Source: an uncultured bacterium
GTDB taxonomy: Bacteria > Actinomycetota > Coriobacteriia > Coriobacteriales > Coriobacteriaceae
Assembly: GCA_905215505.1 (NCBI GenBank)
Contig: CAJMPU010000014.1
Coordinates: 1 to 64,000, forward strand
DNA: 64,000 nucleotides
Direction: 5' to 3'
Of the stretch, positions 15,815 through 24,264 are shown in pieces. The notes under the pieces are model-generated. The model was not told the DNA's origin and made no database searches. It saw only the letters and a program-made list of their open reading frames with translations. Every line of letters begins with the position of its first letter. Position 1 is the stretch's first letter. The translations under genes and the position numbers were made by a program.

Positions 15815-17182
15815 TTAGCGGGGCACGTAGCGGCCGGGTTGGGCTCCGGTGGGCTCGCCGTCGCGTGCCGCCAGCACGCCGTTCACAAACACGGCCTTGG
15901 CGCGGCCATGTGCCCCAAAGCCCTCGAGCGGCGTGTAGTCCACGGCCTGATGCTGCGTCGCGGCGCTGATCGTCCAACGCGCGCACGGATCCCACACGCA
16001 CACGTCGGCATCGGCGCCCTCGGCAAGACAGCCCTTGCGCGGATACATGCCAAAAACGCGCGCCGGGTTCTCGCTCATCAAGCGGCACAGATCCTCGGGG
16101 CCCAGCTGTCCCTCAAAGCTCGTGGCGATCGCGACGGGGCGATGCTCCACACCGGGTCCGCCGTTGGGAATCGCGCGGAAGTCGTCGCGCCCGCGATCCT
16201 TTTGCCCGTGCAGGTTAAAGCTGCAGTGGTCGGTCGCAATCGTATCGATCTCGCCGGCCACAAGCGCCTCGCGCAGTGCCGCACGATCACCCGCATGGCG
16301 CAGCGGCGGGCTCATCACATACTTGGCGCCCGCAAAGCCGTCCTCGCCCTGCTCCAAGTAGCACGTATCGTCGAGCATCAGATACTGAGGGCAGGTCTCG
16401 ACATAGATATTCTTCTGCCCGCGCGCCTTGGCGGCACGGATGGTCTCGAGCCCCAGCTTGGTCGAAAGGTGCACCACGTTGACCGGTGCGTCGCCGGCCA
16501 GATGCGCCAGATACAGCAGACGGCTCACGGCCTCGGCCTCGCACACATCCGGACGGCTGAGAGCATGTCCCTCGGGCCCGTGGATACCCTGCTCAAACAC
16601 GCGCTTCTGCAGCTCGTTCACCAGCGTGCCGTTCTCGCAATGCACGCACAGGATACCGCCCACGCGCTTGAGCTCCTCCAGCACCTCGAGCGTCTCGGCA
16701 TCGTCCAAGCGCAAATGATCGTAGGCAAAGTAGGTCTTGAACGACGATACGCCCGCCTCGCGCATGGCAGAGAGATCGGCGCGGTTGCGCTCGTTCCACT
16801 CGGCGAGCGCCATATGAAAGGCGTAGTTGGCCGTGCAGGTTCCGTCGGCGCGGCGATGCCACTCGGCCAAGGCATCGGGCATGGTCACACCGCGATCGGC
16901 CGTGGCGTAATCCACAATGGTCGTCGTGCCGCCGCAGGCAGCCGCACGTGTGCCGGTCTCAAAGCTATCGGCCGTCCAGTCCATGCCAGTCCAGCACTGC
17001 ATGTGCGTGTGCCCATCGATAAAGCCTGGGAACACCCAGCAGCCCGCGGCATCCTCGACGGTATCGCCCTCGGCCGGCTCAATCGCCGCGGCGATCCGCA
17101 CGATCTTATCGCCATCCATGGCAAGATCGGCGCGGCGAAGCCCCTGGGGCGTCACGAGCGCGCCGTTTTTGATGATGATCAT
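15815..17182 (-). CDS. hyuA: Hydantoinase / dihydropyrimidinase-type amidohydrolase
   Basis: A 455-residue cyclic amidase. The metal-binding motifs of the D-hydantoinase family are complete: DGHTHM near residue 57, the carboxylated Lys in SSFKTYFAYDH, HCENG, NVVHLST and IATDHCSFN with the metal Asp. In E. coli the orthologue (HyuA, formerly a phenylhydantoinase) lies in the same yge/ygf cluster. In gut anaerobes this gene belongs to the set linked to anaerobic uric-acid breakdown, where it should open a ureide or hydantoin ring. It is 9 bases from the ygfJ-type gene and probably co-transcribed. Confidence 0.9.
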   Translation of the reverse strand: MIIIKNGALVTPQGLRRADLAMDGDKIVRIAAAIEPAEGDTVEDAAGCWVFPGFIDGHTHMQCWTGMDWTADSFETGTRAAACGGTTTIVDYATADRGVTMPDALAEWHRRADGTCTANYAFHMALAEWNERNRADLSAMREAGVSSFKTYFAYDHLRLDDAETLEVLEELKRVGGILCVHCENGTLVNELQKRVFEQGIHGPEGHALSRPDVCEAEAVSRLLYLAHLAGDAPVNVVHLSTKLGLETIRAAKARGQKNIYVETCPQYLMLDDTCYLEQGEDGFAGAKYVMSPPLRHAGDRAALREALVAGEIDTIATDHCSFNLHGQKDRGRDDFRAIPNGGPGVEHRPVAIATSFEGQLGPEDLCRLMSENPARVFGMYPRKGCLAEGADADVCVWDPCARWTISAATQHQAVDYTPLEGFGAHGRAKAVFVNGVLAARDGEPTGAQPGRYVPR

Positions 17183-17191
17183 AATTGCTCC

Positions 17192-17806
17192 TTATTGATT
17201 GATGCAGTTGGCCACGCGATCAAAATACGAGCAGGCGGCGATATGCTCCGTTATGCGTCGCTGTCCCTTGGCGGTATCGACGTCCCACAGCTCGTAGGCA
17301 CGTGCCTCAACCAACGCAACGTCGGTGCGGCCCTTGAGAATCGACCCACCACCGTCCTTGCCCTCGAGAAGCATGAGCGAAGGGAACAGTTGCCTTGGGA
17401 AGAGCACCGGGCTCGAAGGCTCACCGTTGCACGCAAGACGCACCGGATGCCTGCGGCCACGCTCGTCAAATGCACGAACCATAGCCTCAAAAGAATCCGA
17501 ACTCACGAGCGGCTGGTCACCCGGCAAAAAGAGGCAACCTTTCCAGTTGCGTTCGACTCCCCACGAAAGGCCCGCACGGACGCTTTCGCTGCGCAGCTCG
17601 CCATCGTGCAGCACGCACGGGCAATGCTTGTCATCACAAATCTGAGCGGCCTCGGGCCAACGCGTCGAAACCACGACGTCAAAGCCCCGGGGAACCGAAT
17701 CAATGGTCCGGGCAATCAGCGGCTCGCCATAGATATCGGCGAGCATCTTGTTAGAGCCAAATCGCTTGCCCTCGCCCGAAGCCATAATGACGCAACCAAG
17801 TTTCAT
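17192..17806 (-). CDS. ygfJ: Molybdenum hydroxylase accessory nucleotidyltransferase, YgfJ/MocA family
   Basis: A 204-residue GT-A fold nucleotidyltransferase. The signature MASGEGKRFGSNKML (residues 8-22) is a MobA/MocA-like NTP site, and FLPGDQPLVS near residue 97 supplies the metal-binding Asp. MocA makes molybdopterin cytosine dinucleotide from CTP and Mo-MPT; YgfJ is its paralogue in selenium-dependent hydroxylase clusters. The ATG at 17806 is chosen because GGGGAGG lies 7 bases upstream; a longer frame starts 17 codons earlier without an RBS. Confidence 0.87.
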   Translation of the reverse strand: MKLGCVIMASGEGKRFGSNKMLADIYGEPLIARTIDSVPRGFDVVVSTRWPEAAQICDDKHCPCVLHDGELRSESVRAGLSWGVERNWKGCLFLPGDQPLVSSDSFEAMVRAFDERGRRHPVRLACNGEPSSPVLFPRQLFPSLMLLEGKDGGGSILKGRTDVALVEARAYELWDVDTAKGQRRITEHIAACSYFDRVANCINQ

Positions 17807-17894
17807 GGCGATACCTCCCCTGAAACCATCGTACCCATAACTCGCGTCGCGGGGCATCTACATCGAAAGCGCTTATCCCGCACGCCCACGATGC

Positions 17895-17931
17895 AAAAAG
17901 GGGCACCCCGCCGGTTGGCAGAGCGCCCCCT
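17895..17931 (-). terminator. Terminator downstream of ygeW
   Basis: On the minus strand a GGGGC...GCCCC stem (17900-17928, with G-U pairs inside) is followed by five U residues (17895-17899). It lies about 28 bases after the ygeW stop and separates ygeX-ygeY-ygeW from the ygfJ-hydantoinase pair. Confidence 0.8.
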
Positions 17932-17956
17932 TTACATGGCTTACCTCAGCGCGGCT

Positions 17957-19159
17957 TTAGGCCTGGAACCAACGGGCGGTGTTGCGCTCGTCGAGGGCCT
18001 TGAGGGTAGCGGCGGGATCGGCAACCTTCTGCAGGAACATCATGGCTGCGATGGCGTACGGCTTGTAGCTGGCCTCCTTGTACATGCCCACGCGGTGCAT
18101 GTCAAAGACGTCGGCGTTGACCTCGCCGCGCTCGCAGGAGACACCGGAGATGTCGGCGGGCAGCGGGTGCATAAAGATAGTGTCCTGGCCGTTGGCGGTC
18201 TTCTCCATGAGCTCGGTCGTGGAGCACCAGTCCTGATGGGTGGCGTTCTGAGCGAGCAGCTCCTTCTCGAGCGCTGCGATGCCGGCGTCGTCGCCCTCCG
18301 CGTACAGGTTGGTACGCTTCTCCATGGCGGCAAACGGAGCCCAGCTCTTGGGGATCACGATGTCGGCGCCCTCGAAGGCCTCGGCCATGGTGTTGACCTG
18401 CTTAAAGGTGGTGCCGGACTCGGCGGCGTAGCCCTTGGCGCGCTCGACGACCTCGGGCATGAGGTCGTAGCCCTCGGGGTGGGCCAAAGTGACGTCCATG
18501 CCAAAACGGGGCAGCAGGCTGATCAGCGACTGCGGACAGGACAGCGGCTTGCCGTAAGAGGGCGAGTAGGCCCAGGTGACGGCAACCTTCTTGCCCTTGA
18601 GGTTCTCGAGGCCGCCAAACTCGTTGATGAGGTAGAGCATGTCGGCAGAGGACTGCGTGGGGTGATCGGAGTCGGACTGCAAGGAGATGAGCGTGGGACG
18701 GTGATCCAGAACGCCGTCCTCGTAGGCCTGCTGGACAGACTCGGAGACCTCGGCCATGTAGGCGTCGCCCTTGCCGATGTACATGTCGTCGCGGATGCCG
18801 ATGACGTCGGCCATGAAGGAGATCATGGTAGCGGTCTCGCGGACGGTCTCGCCGTGAGCGATCTGGGACTTCTTCTCGTCCAGGTCCTGCAGCTCGAGGC
18901 CGAGCAGGTTGGCGGCCTTAGAGAAGGAGAAGCGCGTACGGGTGGAGTTGTCGCGGAACAGGGAGACGGCCAGGCCCGAGTCGAAGATCTTGGACGAAAC
19001 GTTGTTCTCACGCAGCTCGCGCAGGGCGTCGGCAACGATGTAGAGAGCCTTGAGCTCATCGGTGGTCTTATCCCAGGTGTGCAGGAAGTCGCTGCCGTAC
19101 ATGCCCTTAAAATCGAGGCCGTTCAGCTGCTCGACGAGCTCGGTAAACTTGGCGTCCAT
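17957..19159 (-). CDS. ygeW: Knotted transcarbamylase YgeW
   Basis: A 400-residue member of the aspartate/ornithine carbamoyltransferase superfamily. The carbamoyl-phosphate loop is FRDNSTRTRFSF (about residues 76-87). SDHPTQSSADML and MHPLPADISG occupy the HPxQ and HCLP positions. YgeW proteins form a knotted transcarbamylase group whose substrate was not identified in the structural work I recall; in uric-acid-degrading gut bacteria the gene is part of the required cluster. The ATG at 19159 follows GGAAAGG; a much longer open frame upstream has no RBS and a composition unlike the family. It lies downstream of ygeY. Confidence 0.9.
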   Translation of the reverse strand: MDAKFTELVEQLNGLDFKGMYGSDFLHTWDKTTDELKALYIVADALRELRENNVSSKIFDSGLAVSLFRDNSTRTRFSFSKAANLLGLELQDLDEKKSQIAHGETVRETATMISFMADVIGIRDDMYIGKGDAYMAEVSESVQQAYEDGVLDHRPTLISLQSDSDHPTQSSADMLYLINEFGGLENLKGKKVAVTWAYSPSYGKPLSCPQSLISLLPRFGMDVTLAHPEGYDLMPEVVERAKGYAAESGTTFKQVNTMAEAFEGADIVIPKSWAPFAAMEKRTNLYAEGDDAGIAALEKELLAQNATHQDWCSTTELMEKTANGQDTIFMHPLPADISGVSCERGEVNADVFDMHRVGMYKEASYKPYAIAAMMFLQKVADPAATLKALDERNTARWFQA

Positions 19160-19313
19160 GTAAATATCCTTTCCATAGATGAAACGATCGCAATGAGTAG
19201 ATGTGCTCCGGCATGCGCGTGTGGCTAGAACATGCAGAGCGCTATGACGAGGACCCGCTACCGTTGAGGAAGCATGGGAGATAACGACCGCGGGCCCCAA
19301 GTCAACAGGGGGT

Positions 19314-19338
19314 GCCGGGGACACAGGCTGTCCCCGGC
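19314..19338. other. Perfect hairpin between ygeY and ygeW
   Basis: GCCGGGGACA pairs with TGTCCCCGGC around a 5-base loop. It sits 23 bases after the ygeY stop and about 155 bases before the ygeW start. No U run follows, so it may protect or process the mRNA rather than end it. Confidence 0.6.
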
Positions 19339-19360
19339 TCAACAAGATCAAGGAATGGGA

Positions 19361-20746
19361 CTAGTCGATCTTGTTGTTGGTCAGACCAGCGCGGAACACG
19401 GTAGCGTCGCCATCGGCCTGGCTCGGATCGTAGAGGTTCAGGGCAGCCACGTACATGGCAGCAGCGGTGACCAGGTCGTCCTTGTAGGTGACCTCGTTGG
19501 GAGCGTGAGCCTGAGACTCGGCACCCGGGCCAAAGCCAACGCAGGGGATGCCATAGCGGCCCTGGATGGAAACGCAGTTCGTGGAGAAGGTCCACTTGTC
19601 GCACAGCGGACGACCGGTGCGCTTGTCCATGCTGGGCTCGCAGCCGATGCGCTCGTCACCGAACATGGCCTTGTGGGCGTCGACGAGGGCCTTGACGTGC
19701 GGAGCGGTCTCCTTGTTGATCCACGTGGGGAAGTAAGCCTCGGTCTCGTAAACCTCGCCGGTCCAGGACGGACGGTCGTACATGTACATGGAGACCTTCA
19801 CGTCGTCGCCGTACTTCTTGGCGGCCGGCAGGTTGCGGATCTCGTCCAGGCAGGACTCCCAGGTCTCGCCGGCGGTCATGCGACGGTCGATGGAGATGGC
19901 GCAGGAGTCAGCGACAGCGCAGCGGCTGGGGCTGGTGTAGAAGATCTGGCTGACGGTGCAGGTGCCGCGGCCCAGGAAGCGGGCGTCCTCGAAGTGCTCG
20001 GGGTTGTACTTGGGGTCGAGCATCTTGACGAGGCCCTTGATGTCGGTCGACTCGTCGCAGCCGTTGTTGTTGAGGGCGCGGACGTCGGCGATGATGTCGG
20101 CCATTTTGTAAATGGCGTTGTCGCCGCGGTCGGGAGCGGAGCCGTGGCAGGAGGTGCCGTGAACGTCGACGCGGATCTCCATGCGGCCGCGGTGACCGCG
20201 ATAGATGCCGCCGTCGGTAGGCTCGGTGGAAATGACGAACTCGGGCTTAATGCCGTCCTTGTTGTAGATGTACTGCCAGCACATGCCGTCGCAGTCCTCT
20301 TCCTGGACGGTGCCGACGACCATGATCTTGTAGCCCTCGGGGATGAGGCCCATGTCCTTCATCATCTTGGCAGCGTAGGTAGCAGAAGCCATACCGCCCT
20401 CCTGGTCAGAGCCGCCGCGGCCGTAGATGATCTCGTCGGTCTCGTAGCCCTCATAGGGATCGGCATCCCAGTTCTCGATGTTGCCGATGCCGACGGTGTC
20501 GATGTGGGAGTCGATGGCGATGATCTTGTCGCCCTCGCCCATAAAGCCCATGACGTTACCCAAGCCATCGACCTTGACCTCGTCATAGCCAAGGCTCTCC
20601 ATCTCGGCCTTGATGCAAGCGACAACCTCGCCCTCCTCGCAGGACTCAGAGGGGTGCGAGATCATGGCGCGCAGGAAGCGGGTCATGTCAGCGCGGTGAG
20701 ACTCAGCAGCGTTTTTAATTGCCTCGAAATCGAGTTCCTTAGTCAT
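19361..20746 (-). CDS. ygeY: M20-family peptidase-like hydrolase YgeY
   Basis: A 461-residue M20 metallohydrolase (the succinyl-diaminopimelate desuccinylase and acetylornithine deacetylase group). Metal and catalytic motifs are present: AIDSHIDTVG with the first His and Asp, GRGGSDQEGGMA with the bridging Asp, and VQEEDCDG with the catalytic Glu pair. In the yge cluster it is thought to release 2,3-diaminopropionate or a related amine for YgeX; this is inference from order. The ATG at 20746 follows AGAAAGG by 9 bases, and is preferred to a TTG three codons earlier. It lies between ygeX and ygeW. Confidence 0.9.
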   Translation of the reverse strand: MTKELDFEAIKNAAESHRADMTRFLRAMISHPSESCEEGEVVACIKAEMESLGYDEVKVDGLGNVMGFMGEGDKIIAIDSHIDTVGIGNIENWDADPYEGYETDEIIYGRGGSDQEGGMASATYAAKMMKDMGLIPEGYKIMVVGTVQEEDCDGMCWQYIYNKDGIKPEFVISTEPTDGGIYRGHRGRMEIRVDVHGTSCHGSAPDRGDNAIYKMADIIADVRALNNNGCDESTDIKGLVKMLDPKYNPEHFEDARFLGRGTCTVSQIFYTSPSRCAVADSCAISIDRRMTAGETWESCLDEIRNLPAAKKYGDDVKVSMYMYDRPSWTGEVYETEAYFPTWINKETAPHVKALVDAHKAMFGDERIGCEPSMDKRTGRPLCDKWTFSTNCVSIQGRYGIPCVGFGPGAESQAHAPNEVTYKDDLVTAAAMYVAALNLYDPSQADGDATVFRAGLTNNKID

Positions 20747-20850
20747 AACAGTCAACCTTTCTACAAGGGTTTACCTACAGGTAGATATTTCAGATAGATC
20801 ACTTGTGCCAAGCAGCGTGAGGTCGAGCACCCGGCAAGCAAGCAACCATA

Positions 20851-20968
20851 GGAGGCGGACGGAGGACTTTGCTCCGTCGCGAGTTCCGCACGAGCCGGAG
20901 AGCACTTAATGTGCTCTCCGTGCGAGCAGGACTGTCCGAGCAGGGAGTAAAGTCCTCCGGCTGCCTCC
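20851..20968. repeat. Palindromic element, copy 1 (conserved core, private arms)
   Basis: Arms 20851-20875 and 20944-20968 are complementary at 22 of 25 positions. The 68-base interior holds a 9-bp stem GGAGAGCAC / GTGCTCTCC with a 5-base loop (20897-20919). The interior is nearly the same, in reverse orientation, as the interior of the element at 61596-61746, including AGTTCCGCAC and GCAGGACTGT blocks, but the outer arms are unrelated in sequence. It lies 16 bases after the ygeX stop. It could be a mobile palindrome or a structured RNA. Confidence 0.85.
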
Positions 20969-20983
20969 GGACAGGTCAGCCTG

Positions 20984-22198
20984 CTAGCAAGTCGGGTACT
21001 CGCCCTCCCAGACGATGCGACGGTACTGATCCGGATCGGTGTCGCCCTCGGTGGAGAAGCAGAGCACGGAGCTCGTCTTGTCCAGGCCGATGAGCTCCTT
21101 GAGCTCGGCGTACTCGGGGTCGAGCATGAGGGTCTCGACCAGACCGGTGGTCACTGCGCCGGACTCGCCGGAGATGACGCGCGGGTCGCCCTTCTCGGGA
21201 GCGCCCAGGGTGCGCATGCCGCGAGCGGTGACCCAGTCGGGGCAGGACACGAAGGCGGTGGTGTGGTTGCGCAGGATATCCCAGCCCAAGATGTTGGGCT
21301 CGCCGCAGCACAGGCCGGCCATGATGGAGGGCATGTCACCGTCCACGATGCGCGGATCTCCGTCGCCGGCGGCAGCGCCCTTGTACAGGCAGGCGGCCGG
21401 TGCGCACTCAACCACGACGAAGGTGGGCGGGTTATCGGGATACAGGTTGGTGAAGTAGCCCACCACGGCGCCGGCGAGCGAGCCTACGCCAGCCTGGACA
21501 AAGACGTGCGTCGGGCGGTTGATAGCCATCTCGCGCAGCTGCTCGGCAGCCTCGGAAGCCATGGTGCCGTAACCCTCCATGATCCAGGACGGGATCTTCT
21601 CGTAGCCCTCCCAGGCGGTGTCCTGAACGATGACGCCGCGCTCGCAGGCGTCGGCCTCGGCGGCGGCCATGCGCACGCACTCGTCGTAGTTGACCTCTTC
21701 GATGGTCACCGTGGCGCCCTCGGCGGCAATGTTATCGAAGCGGGGCTTGGTGGAACCCTTGGGCATGTGCACGACGGCCTTCTGGCCCAGCTTGTTGGCA
21801 GCCCATGCCACGCCGCGGCCATGGTTGCCGTCGGTGGCGGTAAAGAAGGTGGCCTGGCCAAAGTCCTTGGCAAGCTGATCGGAGGTCAGGTAATCGAAGG
21901 TGCACTCGGCAACGTCCTTGCCGGTCTCGTCGGCAATGTAGTTGGCCATGGCAAACGATCCGCCCAGGACCTTAAAGGCGTTGAGGCCAAAGCGATAGCT
22001 CTCGTCCTTAACGCACAGGTTGGACAGGCCTAGGCGCGCGGCCTGGCCATCCAGGCGGGCAAGCGGAGTGACGGTGTACTGGGGGAACGACTGGTGGAAG
22101 GCGCGGGCCTTCTTCACGTGGTCGAGGCTCATGATTCCCAAGTGCTTGTCATCGCTCTTGGGCATCGTGTTGCCCGCCCACTGGATCTTATCGGCCAT
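20984..22198 (-). CDS. ygeX: 2,3-diaminopropionate ammonia-lyase
   Basis: A 404-residue fold-type II PLP enzyme. The Schiff-base lysine is in RFGLNAFKVLGG (about residue 77), with TATDGNHGRGVAW as the phosphate/substrate loop and QAGVGSLAG as the PLP phosphate-binding turn. It converts D- or L-2,3-diaminopropionate to pyruvate and two ammonia via 2-aminoacrylate, and is proposed as the last step of anaerobic purine ring breakdown in gut bacteria. It is the first gene of the ygeX-ygeY-ygeW unit and is divergent from a YheO-like regulator, with two matched palindromes between them. Confidence 0.94.
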   Translation of the reverse strand: MADKIQWAGNTMPKSDDKHLGIMSLDHVKKARAFHQSFPQYTVTPLARLDGQAARLGLSNLCVKDESYRFGLNAFKVLGGSFAMANYIADETGKDVAECTFDYLTSDQLAKDFGQATFFTATDGNHGRGVAWAANKLGQKAVVHMPKGSTKPRFDNIAAEGATVTIEEVNYDECVRMAAAEADACERGVIVQDTAWEGYEKIPSWIMEGYGTMASEAAEQLREMAINRPTHVFVQAGVGSLAGAVVGYFTNLYPDNPPTFVVVECAPAACLYKGAAAGDGDPRIVDGDMPSIMAGLCCGEPNILGWDILRNHTTAFVSCPDWVTARGMRTLGAPEKGDPRVISGESGAVTTGLVETLMLDPEYAELKELIGLDKTSSVLCFSTEGDTDPDQYRRIVWEGEYPTC

Positions 22199-22290
22199 AC
22201 GGTGAACTCCTTAAGTTCTCTCTTGCCGGCCCCCGCATACGCGTTTCAGCCCGATCCCATTCACACGGCTGAACTTTTATGTGGATGCCA

Positions 22291-22356
22291 AACAAAAAGT
22301 TTGTTAGCACTGTTCTATCACACTTTTTGATTGGAAAACCTAACAAATTGTTTGTT
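22291..22356. promoter_or_regulatory. Paired palindromic operators between ygeX and its regulator
   Basis: The palindrome AACAAA-N3-TTTGTT occurs twice with no mismatch, at 22291-22305 and 22342-22356. The centres are 51 bp apart, close to five helical turns. They lie in the 277-base divergent region between ygeX (minus) and the regulator gene (plus). The arrangement suits binding of a dimeric regulator to both sites, most simply the adjacent YheO-like protein. Confidence 0.65.
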
Positions 22357-22475
22357 GCCGTAATCGGTACCTTTTCGCCGCCGAACGGTCACATAACACA
22401 GCGACGCTTTCGTTATTTGCGAACAAGTGGGGTTTATGGCACAGTGAGCCCAAACTAATTTTTAGGAAGGCACCC

Positions 22476-23129
22476 ATGACCCCCGCACAGATTGAGTTCT
22501 ACAAGCGCCTTGCACACGGCCTGGCGCTCCAATTTGGCCCCAACTGCGAAGTCGTCGTCCACGACCTGGAGACCGAGGACGTGGACCGCTCCATCGTAGT
22601 GATCGAAAACGGCCACGTTAGCGGGCGCAAACTGGGTGACGGCCCCAGCCATATTGTGCTTGAATCCATGCACGAGGGCACCGCCGACGTGCACGACCGC
22701 GAGCCGTACCTCACCAAAACCGCCGATGGCAAGCTGCTCAAGTCCTCGACCATCTTTATCCGCAACGACGAGGGCAAGCCCGTCGGCATTTTGGGCATCA
22801 ACTTTGACATTACGCTTATGAAGGCTTTTGAGCGTTCGCTCGACGCCTTTACCGGCACCGGCGGCACGGGCTACACCGAGCCCGAGCCCATTACCAAGAA
22901 CATCGGCGACCTGCTCGAGGACCTGCTGCACGAGTGCGAGCAGTTTGTGGGCAAGCCCGCGGCGCTCATGACCAAAGACGAGCGCATTCGTGCCATTGGC
23001 TACCTCGACCGTCGCGGCGCCTTCCTCATTTCCAAGTCGAGCGAACGCGCCTGCGAGTTCTTTGGCATCTCCAAGTACAGCTTCTATAGCTACCTCAATG
23101 AGGCCAAGGCGGCAGCAGGCGACAAGTAG
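22476..23129 (+). CDS. YheO/DauR-like transcriptional regulator
   Basis: A 217-residue protein with an N-terminal YheO-like PAS domain (about 5-120: NCEVVVHDLETEDVDRSIVVIENGHVSGRKLGDG, and FIRNDEGKPVGILGINFDITL) and a C-terminal helix-turn-helix (about 165-212: RIRAIGYLDRRGAFLISKSSERACEFFGISKYSFYSYLNEAK). DauR, a member of this family, controls D-arginine catabolism genes. Divergence from ygeX and the paired palindromes between them suggest it senses a purine-breakdown metabolite and controls ygeX-ygeY-ygeW. An AGGAAGG RBS precedes the ATG. Confidence 0.85.
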   Translation: MTPAQIEFYKRLAHGLALQFGPNCEVVVHDLETEDVDRSIVVIENGHVSGRKLGDGPSHIVLESMHEGTADVHDREPYLTKTADGKLLKSSTIFIRNDEGKPVGILGINFDITLMKAFERSLDAFTGTGGTGYTEPEPITKNIGDLLEDLLHECEQFVGKPAALMTKDERIRAIGYLDRRGAFLISKSSERACEFFGISKYSFYSYLNEAKAAAGDK

Positions 23130-23252
23130 GCACTCGCCTGGATTGCCCCTCCCCTTTTGGGCGCGAGTTCTGGAAAGCATGAATCCAAGACCGAGCCGCT
23201 TGGAAAGTTCCATATAATCGATGTCATTAGTATTTCGGAAGGATGGAACAGA

Positions 23253-24227
23253 ATGGCGTTGAGCAAGGCATCATGCACCGGTCGCGGATTGATTCCGGCA
23301 ATTGGTGGACATGTGCACCGCATGTTCGATGAGGGTGAAGACGACCTGTTTTCGCTGAGCCTTGACGACGTGATGAATGATCGCCCGTGGACCGCCGACG
23401 AACTCATGGGCGGCGGGGCTCGTCCGTCAAGCCTCAATCCCGCACTTGCGCCTAAGCCCGCATCTGCGCCGACTCCTGCGCAGTCGCCTGTTTCGACGCC
23501 CGCACTCACTTCGGCGACCACGCCCGCTCCCCGCCCCGCAAGCGACCCGTCCGAAACGGCGGCATTTCTCGCTGCAGCGACGCAGGGCAAATCGGCCGAC
23601 AGCACCGTTATGTACAGCGCCCAGCAGTTGCCTGTTCCTGCGGCACGCAAGCCTCCGGTCACAAGGCTCGATGAGCCCGTTGCCCATCAGGTTGCCTACG
23701 ATTCCTGGGCTGCAACCGATCTGGATGAGACCTCTACCGGCATGCCGGCGCTCGACGTTCCAGTTAACCCGCTTTTTGCCGCCAACACGAGTGCCGCGGA
23801 CTATGAGAGCGGTACGGCATTTTCCGATTATTCCGATGGCTATGCTGGCAACGGTCGCATCGAGACCGAGGATTATGGCACCGCATCGAGCGATTATCTC
23901 AACGATCCGTACGCTGCCACGCCTGCACCGGAATATGACCCGGAGGCCGCGTCCGCGCCGGTGTATACCAAAAGCACAGGCGAAGAATGCTTCGCCGATT
24001 ATTACGCCGAGGAAAAGGCGCTGCGTTTCTCGGAATTTCCGCAGGCAGTCAAGGTTGCCTTTATCGCCATTGTCATTGCCCTGCTCGGTGTCATTGCGTT
24101 TGAGGGATTCCGGCTGTTCTCCGGCCCCACCCAAGCGGAGTCGGAGACCCAGCAAAAAGAGGACGATAACGAGTATCTGGACATCAACACCCTCAAGGGC
24201 GACCCCAACGACGGGGACGACGAGTAG
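23253..24227 (+). CDS. Hypothetical single-pass membrane protein with disordered N-terminal region
   Basis: A 324-residue protein I do not recognise. Residues from about 25 carry acidic stretches (DEGEDDLFSLSLDDVMND) followed by a Pro/Ala/Thr-rich low-complexity region and several Tyr/Asp-rich repeats (DYSDGY, EDYGTASSDY). One hydrophobic helix is near residue 270 (VAFIAIVIALLGVIAFEGF), then a short acidic tail. With positive residues before the helix being few, topology is uncertain; a large cytoplasmic or a large surface domain are both possible. The ATG at 23253 follows GGAAGGA. The gene interrupts the purine cluster and has no visible link to it. Confidence 0.7.
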   Translation: MALSKASCTGRGLIPAIGGHVHRMFDEGEDDLFSLSLDDVMNDRPWTADELMGGGARPSSLNPALAPKPASAPTPAQSPVSTPALTSATTPAPRPASDPSETAAFLAAATQGKSADSTVMYSAQQLPVPAARKPPVTRLDEPVAHQVAYDSWAATDLDETSTGMPALDVPVNPLFAANTSAADYESGTAFSDYSDGYAGNGRIETEDYGTASSDYLNDPYAATPAPEYDPEAASAPVYTKSTGEECFADYYAEEKALRFSEFPQAVKVAFIAIVIALLGVIAFEGFRLFSGPTQAESETQQKEDDNEYLDINTLKGDPNDGDDE

Positions 24228-24264
24228 CGAGGGCTAAGGGAGGGTCGGAAGAGTCGGCGGCACG

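Noticed and set aside
15461..19228. A 1255-codon open frame on the plus strand, and similar long antisense frames such as 32667-35201 and 10805-12118
   Set aside because: They lie opposite well-identified genes (hydantoinase, ygfJ, ygeW; ygfK; ribosomal genes). High GC at third codon positions on one strand opens long antisense frames. No RBS or protein family supports them.
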